The notes: generated by a model not told the origin, from the letters alone. A DNA stretch of 64,000 bases from Tropicibacter sp. Alg240-R139 (GCF_900537075.1 NZ_UNRA01000001.1:828190-892189); one strand, 5' to 3'; positions 1 through 9,215 are shown, counted from the first letter of the stretch. Made by a program: numbers and translations.

Positions 1-2379
1 TGGCACGCGGCTGGTCTGCTGCCGCTCTTTAACATGAGCTATGCCACCACGCACATCCACAAATACTCGGTCGATTTCTACAAGCAGCTGGAAGAAGAGA
101 CCGGCCTGAATGCGGGCTTTGCCGTTGTGGGCAATCTGCGCATGGCGCAGACGCAAGAGCGTATGGACGAATATATGCTCTATGCGTCCACCGCCGAAAC
201 CTGCGATGTGGCTTACGAGTGGCTCTCCCCCGATCAGATCAAAGAACGCTGGCCGCTGATCGAAACCGGAGATCTGAAAGGTGCGATCTATCACACCGAA
301 GACGGTTACATTAACCCCGCCGACGTGACACAGGCGATGGCCAAAGGCGCGCGTCAGCGCGGCGTCGACATCGTGCGCAAGCTGCAGGCCGATTCTTTCC
401 ACTGGACTGGCACGCATTGGGAAGTCACCTGCACCAAAATGGTCGAGAAGGGCGGCAATCTGATCCCGTCCGACGAGCAGGTGGTGATCACAGCCGAACA
501 CGTCGTGACTGCATCGGGCAACCACGCGCAGCGCACTGCCAAAATGCTGGGCATCAAGATGCCCGCCATTCCAGTCGAGCACACATTCATCGTCATGGAC
601 AAAGATCCCGAACTGGTCAAATGGCGCGAAGCAGGCAACCCCGAACACCCCGTTGTGCGCGACGCCGACAACGAGAGCTATGCCCGTGAAGAGCGCGGCG
701 GCTGGATTCTCGGCATCTATGAACGTGGTGCACCTGCACAGTTCGAACACGGTGTGCCGGATAGTTTCCGCGCCGATCTGTTCCCGCTGGATCTGGATCG
801 GATCGCGGATCAATACATGGCGATGGCCGAACGTGTGCCGTCCTGCGCCGAGAGCGGCCTGAAAGACGATTTCAACGGCCCGATCTGCTACACCCCTGAC
901 GGCAATCCGCTGGTTGGCCCCGCTCCGGGTCTACGCAACATGTGGCTGGCCGAGGGTTTCTCGTTCGGCATCACCGCTGCAGGCGGCACAGGCTACTACC
1001 TCGCGCAGATGATGGTCGATGGCGAAGCCGAGATCGACATGGCCTCGCTCGACCCCAAGCGGTATTCCAGCAACTGGATGACCACCGAGTTCGCCGCCCG
1101 CAAGAACGAAGAGTGCTACGAGCACGTCTACATTCTGCATCACCCTGACGAAGAACGCCCCGCCGCGCGCCCGTTGCGCACCGCGCCTGCATTCGACCGT
1201 CAAAAGGCGCGTGGCGCTCAGTTCGGGTGGGTCAATGGCTGGGAACGCCCGAACTATTTCGGCCCGCTGGATGCGCCCGAGAGCTTTGATCATGACGCCC
1301 GTTCCTTCCGTCGCGGCGGCTGGTGGCAGCATGCCGTGGACGAAGCCAAGGCCATCCGCGAAGGCGTCGGCCTGATCGACGCAACCGCGTTCACCAAACA
1401 TGTCGTCAAAGGCCCCGGTGCGACCCAGTTTCTGGACTGGTTCACTTGCAACAAGCTGCCAAAGGTTGGTCGTATCAACCTGACCTATGCGCTGACCAGC
1501 CACGGCACGACCCGCACCGAATACACCATCGTGCGCAACGGCGAGAATAACTATTACCTCGTCTCTGCCGGTGCCTGGACCGAATACGACGCAGACTTCC
1601 TGCGTAAGGCAGCTGAGGACAAGATGGAGGAGTTCGGCTATATTGAGATCCAGGATGTCACCACCCAGTGGGGCGTCTTTGCCATCGCCGGGCCCAAGTC
1701 GCGTGACGTTCTGAAAGAGGTCATCAACGACGCCGATCCGTCGACAGCCCTTTCGAACAAGCGCTTCCCATGGCTGTCGGCCCGTCAGATCGAATTGGGC
1801 ATGTGCCCGGTCAACGCGATCCGCGTGGCCTATACTGGTGAGCTGGGCTGGGAACTGCATCACCCGATGGAAATGCAGAACTATCTGTTCGACCTGCTGG
1901 AAAAAGCCGGTGAAAAGCACGGTATGAAGCTGGTCGGCGCACGCGCCCAAAACTGGCTGCGTCAGGAGAAGTCCTATCGCGCATTTGGCACCGAACTGGG
2001 CCGCGACGCGACCCCGGCCGAGGCCGATCTGCCGCGCTTCATCGACTTGTCCAAAGAGTTCCACGGCAAGGACAAGATGGTCGAAACAGGCGTGCGCTTT
2101 AAATGCTGCACCGTGTTGATCGACGGTCCTGCCGATGCAGACCCTTGGGGCCGCGAGGCGATCTATGCCGAGGATGGCGTGACCCGCCTGGGCCGTCTAA
2201 CTTCGGGCGGCTATTCGGTGTCGTTCGAGAAATCTATCGGCATGGGCTATTTGCCGCCCGAACTGGCGGTCGAGGGCACCAAAGTAAAGGTCAGAATGCA
2301 GGACAAGCTTTGGGATGGCGTTGTGACCTGTGACAGCCCCTATGACCCCAAGAACGAGACCATCCGCAAGGACGGTTAA
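1..2379 (+). CDS. Dimethylglycine/sarcosine dehydrogenase-type FAD enzyme with GcvT domains (5' end outside window)
   Basis: The reading frame is open from base 1 (W-H-A-A-G-L-L before the first Met at 34), so the window starts inside the gene and the N-terminal FAD dinucleotide motif is missing. The visible N-terminal half is a DAO-type flavin domain; GLRNMWLAEGFSFGITAAGGTGYY closes the flavin site. The C-terminal half, from about residue 430 of the visible part, is a GCV_T folate-binding barrel plus its C-terminal domain (YTGELGWELHHPMEM, GYLPPELAVEGTKVKV). Family members oxidatively demethylate dimethylglycine, sarcosine or similar methylated amines and pass the one-carbon unit to tetrahydrofolate in the cytoplasm. 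The exact substrate cannot be read from the sequence. A terminator follows directly. Confidence 0.9.
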   Translation, partial: WHAAGLLPLFNMSYATTHIHKYSVDFYKQLEEETGLNAGFAVVGNLRMAQTQERMDEYMLYASTAETCDVAYEWLSPDQIKERWPLIETGDLKGAIYHTEDGYINPADVTQAMAKGARQRGVDIVRKLQADSFHWTGTHWEVTCTKMVEKGGNLIPSDEQVVITAEHVVTASGNHAQRTAKMLGIKMPAIPVEHTFIVMDKDPELVKWREAGNPEHPVVRDADNESYAREERGGWILGIYERGAPAQFEHGVPDSFRADLFPLDLDRIADQYMAMAERVPSCAESGLKDDFNGPICYTPDGNPLVGPAPGLRNMWLAEGFSFGITAAGGTGYYLAQMMVDGEAEIDMASLDPKRYSSNWMTTEFAARKNEECYEHVYILHHPDEERPAARPLRTAPAFDRQKARGAQFGWVNGWERPNYFGPLDAPESFDHDARSFRRGGWWQHAVDEAKAIREGVGLIDATAFTKHVVKGPGATQFLDWFTCNKLPKVGRINLTYALTSHGTTRTEYTIVRNGENNYYLVSAGAWTEYDADFLRKAAEDKMEEFGYIEIQDVTTQWGVFAIAGPKSRDVLKEVINDADPSTALSNKRFPWLSARQIELGMCPVNAIRVAYTGELGWELHHPMEMQNYLFDLLEKAGEKHGMKLVGARAQNWLRQEKSYRAFGTELGRDATPAEADLPRFIDLSKEFHGKDKMVETGVRFKCCTVLIDGPADADPWGREAIYAEDGVTRLGRLTSGGYSVSFEKSIGMGYLPPELAVEGTKVKVRMQDKLWDGVVTCDSPYDPKNETIRKDG

Positions 2380-2402
2380 GGAACTCTGCACAAGAACAAA
2401 GG

Positions 2403-2429
2403 GCCTCAGTGAAACGCTGGGGCTTTTTT
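2403..2429 (+). terminator. Rho-independent terminator
   Basis: Stem GCCTCAG / CTGGGGC (7 bp, one G-T pair), 7-nt loop, then six T. It lies 24 bp after the stop of the dimethylglycine dehydrogenase-type gene. Confidence 0.85.
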
Positions 2430-2483
2430 GGTATCCACTTGGTTCCTCTGTTCACTGCGGGTTCATGAAGTTACCCTTACGGA

Positions 2484-3650
2484 ATGGATAAAATTGACAA
2501 GCTTTCTCACTGGATGATGACCGAAGGGCGTTGTTCCAACGATCCAGTCAAAGTCGTCTCGCATTTCTGCGCATCTCTGATCGAAGCAGGCGTGCCACTA
2601 TGGCGGGTCAATATCGGACAACGGTTCGCCAACCCCCTGTTGATCGCCTGGGGTGTGGTCTGGACGCCTGAAAACACCGAAGTCTATGACGTCACGCATG
2701 AACGCATGTTGACGGACGGGTACGTTGGCAGCTCGTTCGAGTACATTCTCAAGCACCGCCGTCCTCTGCACAAAAACTTGCAGGACTTGGACCCGGGAAC
2801 GGATCATGTCTCGTACCTGGAATTCGCCGAGCTTGGAGGAACGGATTACTACGCGACCTTACTCCATTACGGTGACGGCTCGATGCATGGCTGCACCTTT
2901 GTGACGCAAGATCCGATTGGGTTTTTACCTGAGCATCTGAATATGATCGAGGCCGCGCTGCCTGCTTTGTCTTGCGCACTAGAACCGGTCACGATGCGCA
3001 AATCCTCGAAGAGTTTATTGCGCACCTATCTGGGTGGCGGCGCGTCCGATGCCGTTTGGAACGGAACAATCAAACGAGGCGAGCGCACGACGGTCGACGC
3101 GGTGGTGATGTTCTCGGACCTGAGAGGATTCACGGCGCTGTCCGAACAGGCAGACGAAAATGATTTGTTCGATGCTTTGAACGGGTATTTCGACGTCGTT
3201 GTTCAGGCGGTCGAGGAGAATGGCGGTGATGTGTTGAAATTCATGGGCGATGGCATCTTGTCGATTTTCCCCATCCCGTTGGGCGCTGACACTGAAGAGA
3301 CATGTCGAAAGGCGGCTTTATCCGCTCAGCGTGTTCTGGGTGGCCTTGCAGATCTGAACCGTGCGCGAACAGCAAATCAGAAAGTTCCTCTCGACTTGGG
3401 GATTGGTATCAACGCTGGTCAGGTCAGCTATGGCAACATTGGCAGCCCGGGTCGTTTGGACTTCACTGTGCTTGGCGGAGCAGTCAACTTGGCGAGCCGC
3501 GTCGAAGGGCTGACCAAATCTATTGGAACCCGTGTTCTGGCCACGTCTAGCGTGGCCAGCAGCGCCTCTGACCTGTTTGTTGCCTGTGGAAGTCACGTCG
3601 TGCGAGGTATCAGTGAACCAGTCCCCCTCTATTCGCTTGCGGAAACCTAG
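2484..3650 (+). CDS. Class III adenylate/guanylate cyclase
   Basis: The 388-residue protein has a C-terminal cyclase catalytic domain (about 200-385). FSDLRGFT (210-217) supplies one metal Asp (212) and LKFMGDGI the second (256). Lys252 in the second motif fits ATP rather than GTP specificity. It therefore probably makes cAMP from ATP. The N-terminal 190 residues contain no motif I recognise and no membrane segment, so this is likely a soluble cyclase with an unknown sensory region. The Shine-Dalgarno sequence is weak (ACGGA). Its stop overlaps the stop of the convergent cupin-like gene: both use the bases CTAG at 3647-3650. Confidence 0.88.
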   Translation: MDKIDKLSHWMMTEGRCSNDPVKVVSHFCASLIEAGVPLWRVNIGQRFANPLLIAWGVVWTPENTEVYDVTHERMLTDGYVGSSFEYILKHRRPLHKNLQDLDPGTDHVSYLEFAELGGTDYYATLLHYGDGSMHGCTFVTQDPIGFLPEHLNMIEAALPALSCALEPVTMRKSSKSLLRTYLGGGASDAVWNGTIKRGERTTVDAVVMFSDLRGFTALSEQADENDLFDALNGYFDVVVQAVEENGGDVLKFMGDGILSIFPIPLGADTEETCRKAALSAQRVLGGLADLNRARTANQKVPLDLGIGINAGQVSYGNIGSPGRLDFTVLGGAVNLASRVEGLTKSIGTRVLATSSVASSASDLFVACGSHVVRGISEPVPLYSLAET

Positions 3651-4174
3651 ACCGGCCGCTTCATGGCCTCGAATGCTTCCATCGTGAAATCGACGGCCTT
3701 GCCGCTGTCCCAATCATAGAGGTCGCGTTTCAGCTGCATCAGCGGTCCCAAATAGACATGGATGGCCTCGCTGGCCTGAGTGCCTTTGGCGGTGACGGCG
3801 TGAATGGCGTCCTTGTCCAATGCGATGACTTCACCTGCTGCGGCCGAAATCTCTCCGATTTGTTCCAGACCTATTTCGCCTGGGCGGTAAAGCAGGCTAA
3901 GTTCCTCGCCACTGTAACAAGCGATCAGGACGGGCAGCAGATGTTCGTGGGGCGGCAGCATGGTGTCGGGTTGAAACCGGCAATGCCAGATCGACAGATC
4001 ATCGTCCTCGTGAAACAGCGTCTCTGCCTCGCTCAGTTGGTCTGAGGCGGCCAGCAATGGGGCCGGGGTGCGGATCAATTGCTCTAGATACTGTTGGATA
4101 GCGGCCTGAGGGTCAGGTGTCATCACGCATTCCTTGATGTTTGTCACCAAGTCATTGAACGAAAAAACGGCCAT
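3647..4174 (-). CDS. Cupin-fold metal-dependent protein (cysteine dioxygenase-like superfamily)
   Basis: The protein has 175 residues. The segment around FQPDTMLPPHEHLLPVLIACYSGEE carries the H-E-H pattern of the first cupin motif, and AAGEVIALDKDAIHAVTAKG resembles the second with one His. This is the double-stranded beta-helix type of small metal-dependent proteins related to cysteine dioxygenase. The start at 4174 is backed by AAGGGGG eight bases upstream; an internal Met at residue 17 has no comparable site. Substrate is unknown. It stands alone between convergent and tandem neighbours. Confidence 0.7.
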   Translation of the reverse strand: MAVFSFNDLVTNIKECVMTPDPQAAIQQYLEQLIRTPAPLLAASDQLSEAETLFHEDDDLSIWHCRFQPDTMLPPHEHLLPVLIACYSGEELSLLYRPGEIGLEQIGEISAAAGEVIALDKDAIHAVTAKGTQASEAIHVYLGPLMQLKRDLYDWDSGKAVDFTMEAFEAMKRPV

Positions 4175-4227
4175 GTCGTCCCCCTTGTTTGATGGTTACG
4201 CTATTGGCTCGTGGGGTAACGACACAA

Positions 4228-4259
4228 GGGAAAACAGCAGAGCGTTTGGGACGCTCTGC
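4228..4259 (-). terminator. Terminator for the CMD-family gene
   Basis: A perfect 8-bp stem, GCAGAGCG / CGCTCTGC, with a 7-nt loop lies at 4237-4259. Read on the minus strand it is followed by TGTTTTCCC, and it begins 15 bp after the stop of the gene ending at 4274. Confidence 0.6.
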
Positions 4260-4273
4260 CGTGTCACGCCCGC

Positions 4274-4609
4274 CTAGGTCGTCAGTTCATCATAACATTC
4301 CAACGCCTTGGCTGCGTACATCATTGATGGGCCACCACCCATCTGGATGCACATGCTCAAGACATCGGCCACTTCTTCGCGTGTGGCCCCGGCCTTGGCC
4401 AATGCTTCCACATGGAGCGAAATGCAAGGCTCGCAGCGGTCAGCGACCGAGATGCCGAGCGCCACGAATTCTTTGGTCTTGTAGTCCAGCGTACCGCCTT
4501 GCTTGACGGATTTTCCCAATGCCCCAAAGGCTTTTGCGGTGTCGGGGATGGCCCCGTTCAAGTTGCGCAGACCCGCGCGCGTGGCGGAGAGTTTGTCGGT
4601 CCAGGACAT
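4274..4609 (-). CDS. Carboxymuconolactone decarboxylase (CMD/AhpD-like) family protein
   Basis: This is a small 111-residue all-helical protein typical of CMD-family members. The CEPC motif (59-62), followed by His66 (CISLH), is the redox cysteine pair and nearby His of AhpD-like proteins. Family members are either gamma-carboxymuconolactone decarboxylases or alkyl-hydroperoxidase-type peroxidases; the CxxC-xxx-H arrangement favours a redox role. The start is supported by GAGGT eight bases upstream. It is probably transcribed alone, with the hairpin at 4237-4259 as its end. Confidence 0.88.
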   Translation of the reverse strand: MSWTDKLSATRAGLRNLNGAIPDTAKAFGALGKSVKQGGTLDYKTKEFVALGISVADRCEPCISLHVEALAKAGATREEVADVLSMCIQMGGGPSMMYAAKALECYDELTT

Positions 4610-4679
4610 GTCAGTACCTCATTCACATAAAGATTGCGGAATGTGTAAGTGACACCAAACTTGTCGACCTTGATTCAGA

Positions 4680-5333
4680 TCACGCGGCAGGGCGTTCTGC
4701 TATCAAGGCCAAGTTGTTGGCAGGCATGTCGATAACATCGATAACTTGCAATCCGGTAGATTGGATTGTTTCGATTACGTCTTGATCGTTCTTGTAACCG
4801 ATCTCGGGATCTTGGACGGCAAGCGCCTCGTGAAAGCGGATGTCGCCGTCGCTGGTCAGCACACCGCTTCGCATGAATGGGCCGTACAGGACCAGACGAC
4901 CACCGGGGCACAGAGTTTTGGCTGCTTGCGTGATCAGAACCTCGGCCTCACGTTCACTGATGAGATGGAGGAGGTTGGCCAGCGTCACCAGTGACAGGTC
5001 GGGGAATTCCACGGCCCAGCCAGGGCGGGTTGCATCCAAATGGCGCGCAGGCAGGATGGTGTCGATCCCCTGGGCGTAGCTGTCGATGCTGGCCAGCCGC
5101 TCGGGGTCAATGTCCGTGGGCTGCCAAAGCAGATCGGGAAAGCAGGGCGCAAAGGTCGCCACATGCTGCCCTGTTCCGCTGGCAATCTCTAGCGCTTTGC
5201 CACTGCGGGGGGCGACCTGTTTCAGCAAGGTGCAGATAGCGTCCACGTTGCGGCTAGCCGAAGGGGCGATCAAACGCGCACCTTCGCCGGGCGTGGCGAT
5301 GCTGGCGGTTGGGGGAAGGGTGCGCTTGCTCAT
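4680..5333 (-). CDS. DUF938 SAM-dependent methyltransferase-like protein
   Basis: The 217-residue protein shows class I methyltransferase features: LEIASGTGQH (48-57) as the SAM-binding loop, PTDIDPERL as the acidic second motif, and TLCPGGRLVLYGPF as motif IV/post-I. The pattern matches the DUF938 family (METTL26-like), whose substrate is not established. It is the last gene of a three-gene minus-strand operon: its start overlaps the stop of the FAD oxidoreductase by 4 bases (ATGA), which suggests translational coupling. Confidence 0.88.
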   Translation of the reverse strand: MSKRTLPPTASIATPGEGARLIAPSASRNVDAICTLLKQVAPRSGKALEIASGTGQHVATFAPCFPDLLWQPTDIDPERLASIDSYAQGIDTILPARHLDATRPGWAVEFPDLSLVTLANLLHLISEREAEVLITQAAKTLCPGGRLVLYGPFMRSGVLTSDGDIRFHEALAVQDPEIGYKNDQDVIETIQSTGLQVIDVIDMPANNLALIAERPAA

Positions 5334-6406
5334 GTGCGGAGCCTTTCAGGGCTGAGAGCATTGATTGTATCGTCGTCCAGGTCAGAGCCAAGGCCGCATA
5401 CAAGATCAGCAACCAGTTGCGATGCTGCCGGCGCGGTTTGAAACCCATAACCGCCCTGCGCCGCGACCCAGACAAAGCTTGGGTCAGCGGGGTCGGGGCC
5501 CAGCACCAGGTTCTTGTCCGGCACAAAGCTGCGAAGCCCGGCCCAATTGCTGAGGAGCCGTGTCACTGGCTCGGTCACCCTCTGTTCGTATCGCGCCAGC
5601 CCCTCGGCCAGCACCATGTCATCTGCAAAGGCGTCATGCGGGGTGGTCGGGTCCATTTCGGACGGGGACACGATCAGCGCGCCCGCGTCCGGTTTCGCAT
5701 ACCAGCTTTCGCCGACGCCGAACAGCATCGGCCAGTGTCGCAAGTCTTGCCCACCGGGTGCAGGCAGTCGCGCCATGGATCGGCGATAGGGTGTGATCCC
5801 AATAGGAGAAACTCCGGCGAGGGTGGCGACTTCATCCGCCCATGCACCTGACGCATTGAGCAGGATGCGGGCCTCGAACATGTCGGCCGCATGAACCTGC
5901 CAGCCGGTTTTGGTGCGCGTTACCCGGTCCACCTTACGTCTCGGCATGACCTGCCCGCCGTTGGCGCGCACCTGTTTGGCAAAGTCTTGGAGCAGCAGAT
6001 CGGTGTCGATGTCCCAAGCGGCGGTGTGAAAGGCTGTGTACCCAACGGTGTCCGGGTTCAGGATCGGCACCATATCCAGCGCCTGTTCAAATGACAGCGG
6101 CGTCATCGACAGGTCGCGGCACTCTTGCTCGAATGTGGCGCGCTGATCGTGTCCGCCGACAAGCAACAAGCCGCGCGGGGTCAGATAGCCGCTTTCGCTG
6201 TTGTGAAAAAAATCCGCGCTGGCCTGACTGAGTGTCAGGGTTGAGCCCACACCATAGCTGGGTTCAAACAGCGCCGCAGACCGTCCAGAACTGTGATAGC
6301 CAAGGGCATCCTCGGCTTCGAGCACACAGACCGATCCATGTGCCGACAATCGGGCGGCCGCGCTTAGACCCGCGATACCGGCACCGATAACCAGAAAGTC
6401 GATCAT
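5330..6406 (-). CDS. FAD-dependent D-amino-acid/glycine oxidase-type oxidoreductase
   Basis: The 358-residue protein starts with the dinucleotide-binding motif VIGAGIAGLSAAARL (6-20) and ends with the DAO-family second flavin contact WVAAQGGYGFQTAPA. The architecture is that of single-subunit DAO-fold amine or amino-acid oxidases (DadA/SolA/ThiO-like). SYGVGSTLT and YHSSGRSAALF, near the flavin, resemble putative glycine/D-amino-acid dehydrogenases. It overlaps both neighbours by 4 bases, so it is co-translated with an aldo/keto reductase and a DUF938 methyltransferase. A shared pathway is possible but not visible. Confidence 0.88.
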   Translation of the reverse strand: MIDFLVIGAGIAGLSAAARLSAHGSVCVLEAEDALGYHSSGRSAALFEPSYGVGSTLTLSQASADFFHNSESGYLTPRGLLLVGGHDQRATFEQECRDLSMTPLSFEQALDMVPILNPDTVGYTAFHTAAWDIDTDLLLQDFAKQVRANGGQVMPRRKVDRVTRTKTGWQVHAADMFEARILLNASGAWADEVATLAGVSPIGITPYRRSMARLPAPGGQDLRHWPMLFGVGESWYAKPDAGALIVSPSEMDPTTPHDAFADDMVLAEGLARYEQRVTEPVTRLLSNWAGLRSFVPDKNLVLGPDPADPSFVWVAAQGGYGFQTAPAASQLVADLVCGLGSDLDDDTINALSPERLRT

Positions 6407-7341
6407 GAAAGCTCTTCTGTGCGGTCGGTTGCGGGCTGCGGTGTCGGGGCAAGGGCGCTTAGGCGATCATGGATTTCGGGACTTAGTACATAATCAATGG
6501 CGTTCAGCGAGGGGCGCAGCTGTTCCGCTGTGCGGGCCGAAATTATCGGACAGACCGCATTTGGATGTGCAGCAACCCATGCCACGGCGAGCGTCGCAGG
6601 ACTGACGTCCAGTTCACTCGCAATCTGCATCAGACCCTTAACCGCACCCGGCATCCAATCCAGCCCATAGCGCGTGGCGTATCCTGCATCCTCGACCAGT
6701 CGTCCGCTACCGCCTTGGGCATATTTTCCAGTCAACAGCCCCCCACCCAAGGGGGAATAGGGGGCAACGGCGATCCCCTGATCGGCGCACATGGGCAGGA
6801 TCTCGACCTCGGCCTGACGCTTGACCAGATTGTACATCGGTTGCAGCACGTCGATGGTCAGGTCGAACTGATGGGCCACGGCGACGGCCTTCATCACCTG
6901 CCAGGCGGCGGCGTTTGACAGGCCCACGTGGCGTATGTGCCCGGCCTGCTTTAGCTCGGCCAGGCAGGCCATGGTTTCGCTCAGGTCGCTCGCGGGGTCA
7001 AAGCGATGCAGATAGAGCAAGTCGACGGTGTCCTGCTTTAGTCGTTGGCGGCAGATGTCGAACTGTGCGCGAATGTTGTCCGCCCCCATACCGCCCGCGT
7101 AAGCAACCTTGGTGGCGATGAACAAATCCTCGGCAACCTGCGCGATCATCTCACCCAGAAAGAGTTCAGATGCGCCGTCAGTATACAGATAGGCCGTGTC
7201 GAAATGGGTAATCCCAGCGGCGCGCGCGGCGTCAAACATGGCACGGGATTGGCTTGCATCGGCGCGCCCGCCAAACTGCATCGTGCCAAAGGCGAACCGG
7301 TTGATAACCTGACCGCTGCGGGTGCGAAGGGGGCGGGACAT
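6403..7341 (-). CDS. Aldo/keto reductase
   Basis: The protein has 312 residues counted from the ATG at 7341, which has AGGA nine bases upstream; longer upstream reading is unlikely to be translated. HFDTAYLY contains the catalytic Asp48 and Tyr53, IATKVAY the Lys, and LLYLHRFD the His of the AKR tetrad. PYSPLGGGLLTGKY and the C-terminal ISARTAEQL segment form the NADPH-binding end. It reduces carbonyl compounds with NADPH. It is the first gene of the three-gene operon and overlaps the FAD oxidoreductase start by 4 bases. Substrate unknown. Confidence 0.9.
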   Translation of the reverse strand: MSRPLRTRSGQVINRFAFGTMQFGGRADASQSRAMFDAARAAGITHFDTAYLYTDGASELFLGEMIAQVAEDLFIATKVAYAGGMGADNIRAQFDICRQRLKQDTVDLLYLHRFDPASDLSETMACLAELKQAGHIRHVGLSNAAAWQVMKAVAVAHQFDLTIDVLQPMYNLVKRQAEVEILPMCADQGIAVAPYSPLGGGLLTGKYAQGGSGRLVEDAGYATRYGLDWMPGAVKGLMQIASELDVSPATLAVAWVAAHPNAVCPIISARTAEQLRPSLNAIDYVLSPEIHDRLSALAPTPQPATDRTEELS

Positions 7342-7463
7342 ACTGCAAATCCTGTTGTTTGATTGGCTCGGGGCCAAACACGCGGGCCCTGCATTTGACG
7401 TTGCACAGATTCCAGATGCGTGCAATGCACAGGAAGTAAGAGTTGTTTTCAAAGGATAATATT

Positions 7464-7898
7464 GTGGAACACGGGACGCTTCATCCCATGGCGACTGGGC
7501 ATATACCCGACTATGTCGTGGCAGCAGACGGTAGTGATTATCTGTTTACCTTCATGGTGTTCTTTACTGTTGGGTTGATCCTTTTGATCGGCATCGGGTA
7601 TTTTACGTTGCACGCGATCCCAGAAAAAATGGCCCATGAATCGAACCATTCGCAGTTTCAGATTGTGGGTATTTTGGCGCTGCTGGCCTTGTTTACCCAC
7701 AACAATTTGTTTTGGGTTATTGCGGTCGTAGTCGCAGGGTTTCGATTTCCTGATTATCTGAGCCCGATGGAATCCATCGCCCAGTCTTTGGCGCGACTGG
7801 CCGGGTTTAAACCCTCTGAAAGCGACTTCGCGACAGAGCCGGTGAAAGAGACGCCCACTGCAGTCGCTGCCGATCCCGCACCAAAACAGGAGGGATAA
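7464..7898 (+). CDS. Two-helix inner-membrane protein paired with HlyD (DUF3302/YiaW-like arrangement)
   Basis: The 144-residue protein has two strong membrane segments (about 26-48 and 62-88) and a polar Pro/Ala-rich C-terminus. The GTG at 7464 with AAGGA seven bases upstream is preferred over the TTG at 7443. The spacing of LH-IP before the second helix and NH around it resembles E. coli YiaW-type small proteins, which are also encoded beside a HlyD-like gene; this is a similarity by eye. Three bases separate it from the HlyD gene, so the two are one operon. Confidence 0.6.
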   Translation: MEHGTLHPMATGHIPDYVVAADGSDYLFTFMVFFTVGLILLIGIGYFTLHAIPEKMAHESNHSQFQIVGILALLALFTHNNLFWVIAVVVAGFRFPDYLSPMESIAQSLARLAGFKPSESDFATEPVKETPTAVAADPAPKQEG

Positions 7899-7901
7899 GA
7901 C

Positions 7902-9140
7902 ATGCTTGAAACGCTGATCTGCGCCCTTTTCACGATCCTGCCTGACTACCTCTTCCGCCGCTATGTCCAAGGCAAGCGGATCGGGCACGAGATTACCCTG
8001 TTTTCAATGTGGTACGAACTGCGCATTGGCTTGACGGCTTGTGCCATCGCGGCCATTTCGGTCATCACGGTTCTGTTTTACTATCACCCGGCGACAAACA
8101 CGGTCGCGTCATACTATCGGACCCTGACGCTGTTGCCGCAGTTCGGTGGGCGTGTGTCCGACATCTATGTGGAGAACAATCAAAAGGTCAAAGCGGGCGA
8201 GCCGATTTTCCGTCTGGATGCAGTGTCGCAAGAGGCGTCCGTGCAGGCAGCTAAGGCCGCAATTGCCGAGGTGGATGCGTCGGTGTCTGTCGCGCAAACC
8301 GACCTTGCCGCCGCCAAAGCAGGCATCGTGCAGGCCAACGCGGCCCTAACCCAATCGAACGAGGATCTGGCGCGCAACCAAACCCTGCTGGAACAAGGAT
8401 CAAGCGCGGTCAAACTGACCGAGATTGAGCGTCTGCAAAATCTGGTCGACGAGCGTGCCGCACTGGTGGACGCAGCCGAGGCGCAGTTGAAAGCGGTCGA
8501 GGAGCGCATCAGCGTTGTCATACCGGCGCAACGTGACAGTGCCGAGGCGCAGCTGGCGCAGGCAGAGGCGGAATTGGACAAGACTCTGATCGTGGCGGGC
8601 GTTGATGGCACCATCGAACAGCTTAGCCTGCAAGTGGGCGATTATGTCAGCCCAGTCTTGCGTCCGGCGGGCATTCTGGTGCCCGACAGCATAGGTCGCA
8701 AACGGTTCCAGGCCGGGTTCAACCAGATGTCCGCACAGGTCGCAAAGCCCGGTATGGTGGCCGAGATCGGATGCATGACGCAGCCATTTACAGTCTACCC
8801 AATGGTTGTGGTGGCGGTACAGGACGTAATCCCGTCAGGCCAGATCCGCCCGTCCGACAAGATATTTGATCCGCAGAACAACCAGGTTCCGGGCAGTATC
8901 ATGGTCTTCCTCGAGCCGCTTTATTCGGACAGTGCGCCTGACCTGCCACCGGGCAGTAATTGCTTGGCGAACCTTTACACCAACAACCACGACCGCCTGG
9001 AACATGACGAGGATCTGTCGACTGGCAAGTGGCTCTTCTTGCATGTGGTCGACACGATCGGCGTTGTGCATGCAGCGGGCCTACGCCTGCGGATGATCCT
9101 GATGCCGGTGCAAACGTTGGTCTTTTCGGGCGGGCACTGA
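7902..9140 (+). CDS. HlyD-family membrane fusion protein
   Basis: The protein has 412 residues. An N-terminal hydrophobic stretch (1-17) and a clear membrane helix (41-61) are followed by a periplasmic adaptor: first half-lipoyl strand LLPQFGGRVSDIYVENNQKVKAGEPIFRLD, an Ala/Glu-rich coiled coil (about 110-215), then second half-lipoyl DKTLIVAGVDGTIEQLSLQVGDYV. This is the EmrA/YibH-type adaptor layout. No ABC, MFS or RND exporter and no TolC-like channel is adjacent, so its transporter must be elsewhere or it works with the small membrane protein before it. Confidence 0.85.
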   Translation: MLETLICALFTILPDYLFRRYVQGKRIGHEITLFSMWYELRIGLTACAIAAISVITVLFYYHPATNTVASYYRTLTLLPQFGGRVSDIYVENNQKVKAGEPIFRLDAVSQEASVQAAKAAIAEVDASVSVAQTDLAAAKAGIVQANAALTQSNEDLARNQTLLEQGSSAVKLTEIERLQNLVDERAALVDAAEAQLKAVEERISVVIPAQRDSAEAQLAQAEAELDKTLIVAGVDGTIEQLSLQVGDYVSPVLRPAGILVPDSIGRKRFQAGFNQMSAQVAKPGMVAEIGCMTQPFTVYPMVVVAVQDVIPSGQIRPSDKIFDPQNNQVPGSIMVFLEPLYSDSAPDLPPGSNCLANLYTNNHDRLEHDEDLSTGKWLFLHVVDTIGVVHAAGLRLRMILMPVQTLVFSGGH

Positions 9141-9173
9141 CTGACCCCGGAACGTTGACACCAAAAGTTTGCA

Positions 9174-9205
9174 GAAGTGCCCCACTGGGGCACTTCTTTC
9201 TTTTT
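9174..9205 (+). terminator. Rho-independent terminator between HlyD and TauE genes
   Basis: Perfect 10-bp stem GAAGTGCCCC / GGGGCACTTC with a 3-nt loop, followed by TTTCTTTTT. It ends directly before the Shine-Dalgarno sequence (GGAGAG) of the TauE gene. Confidence 0.88.
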
Positions 9206-9215
9206 GGAGAGATGG

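Noticed and set aside
931..2064. Long minus-strand frame opposite the first gene
   Set aside because: Shadow of the GcvT-family gene; low-complexity translation and no start signals.
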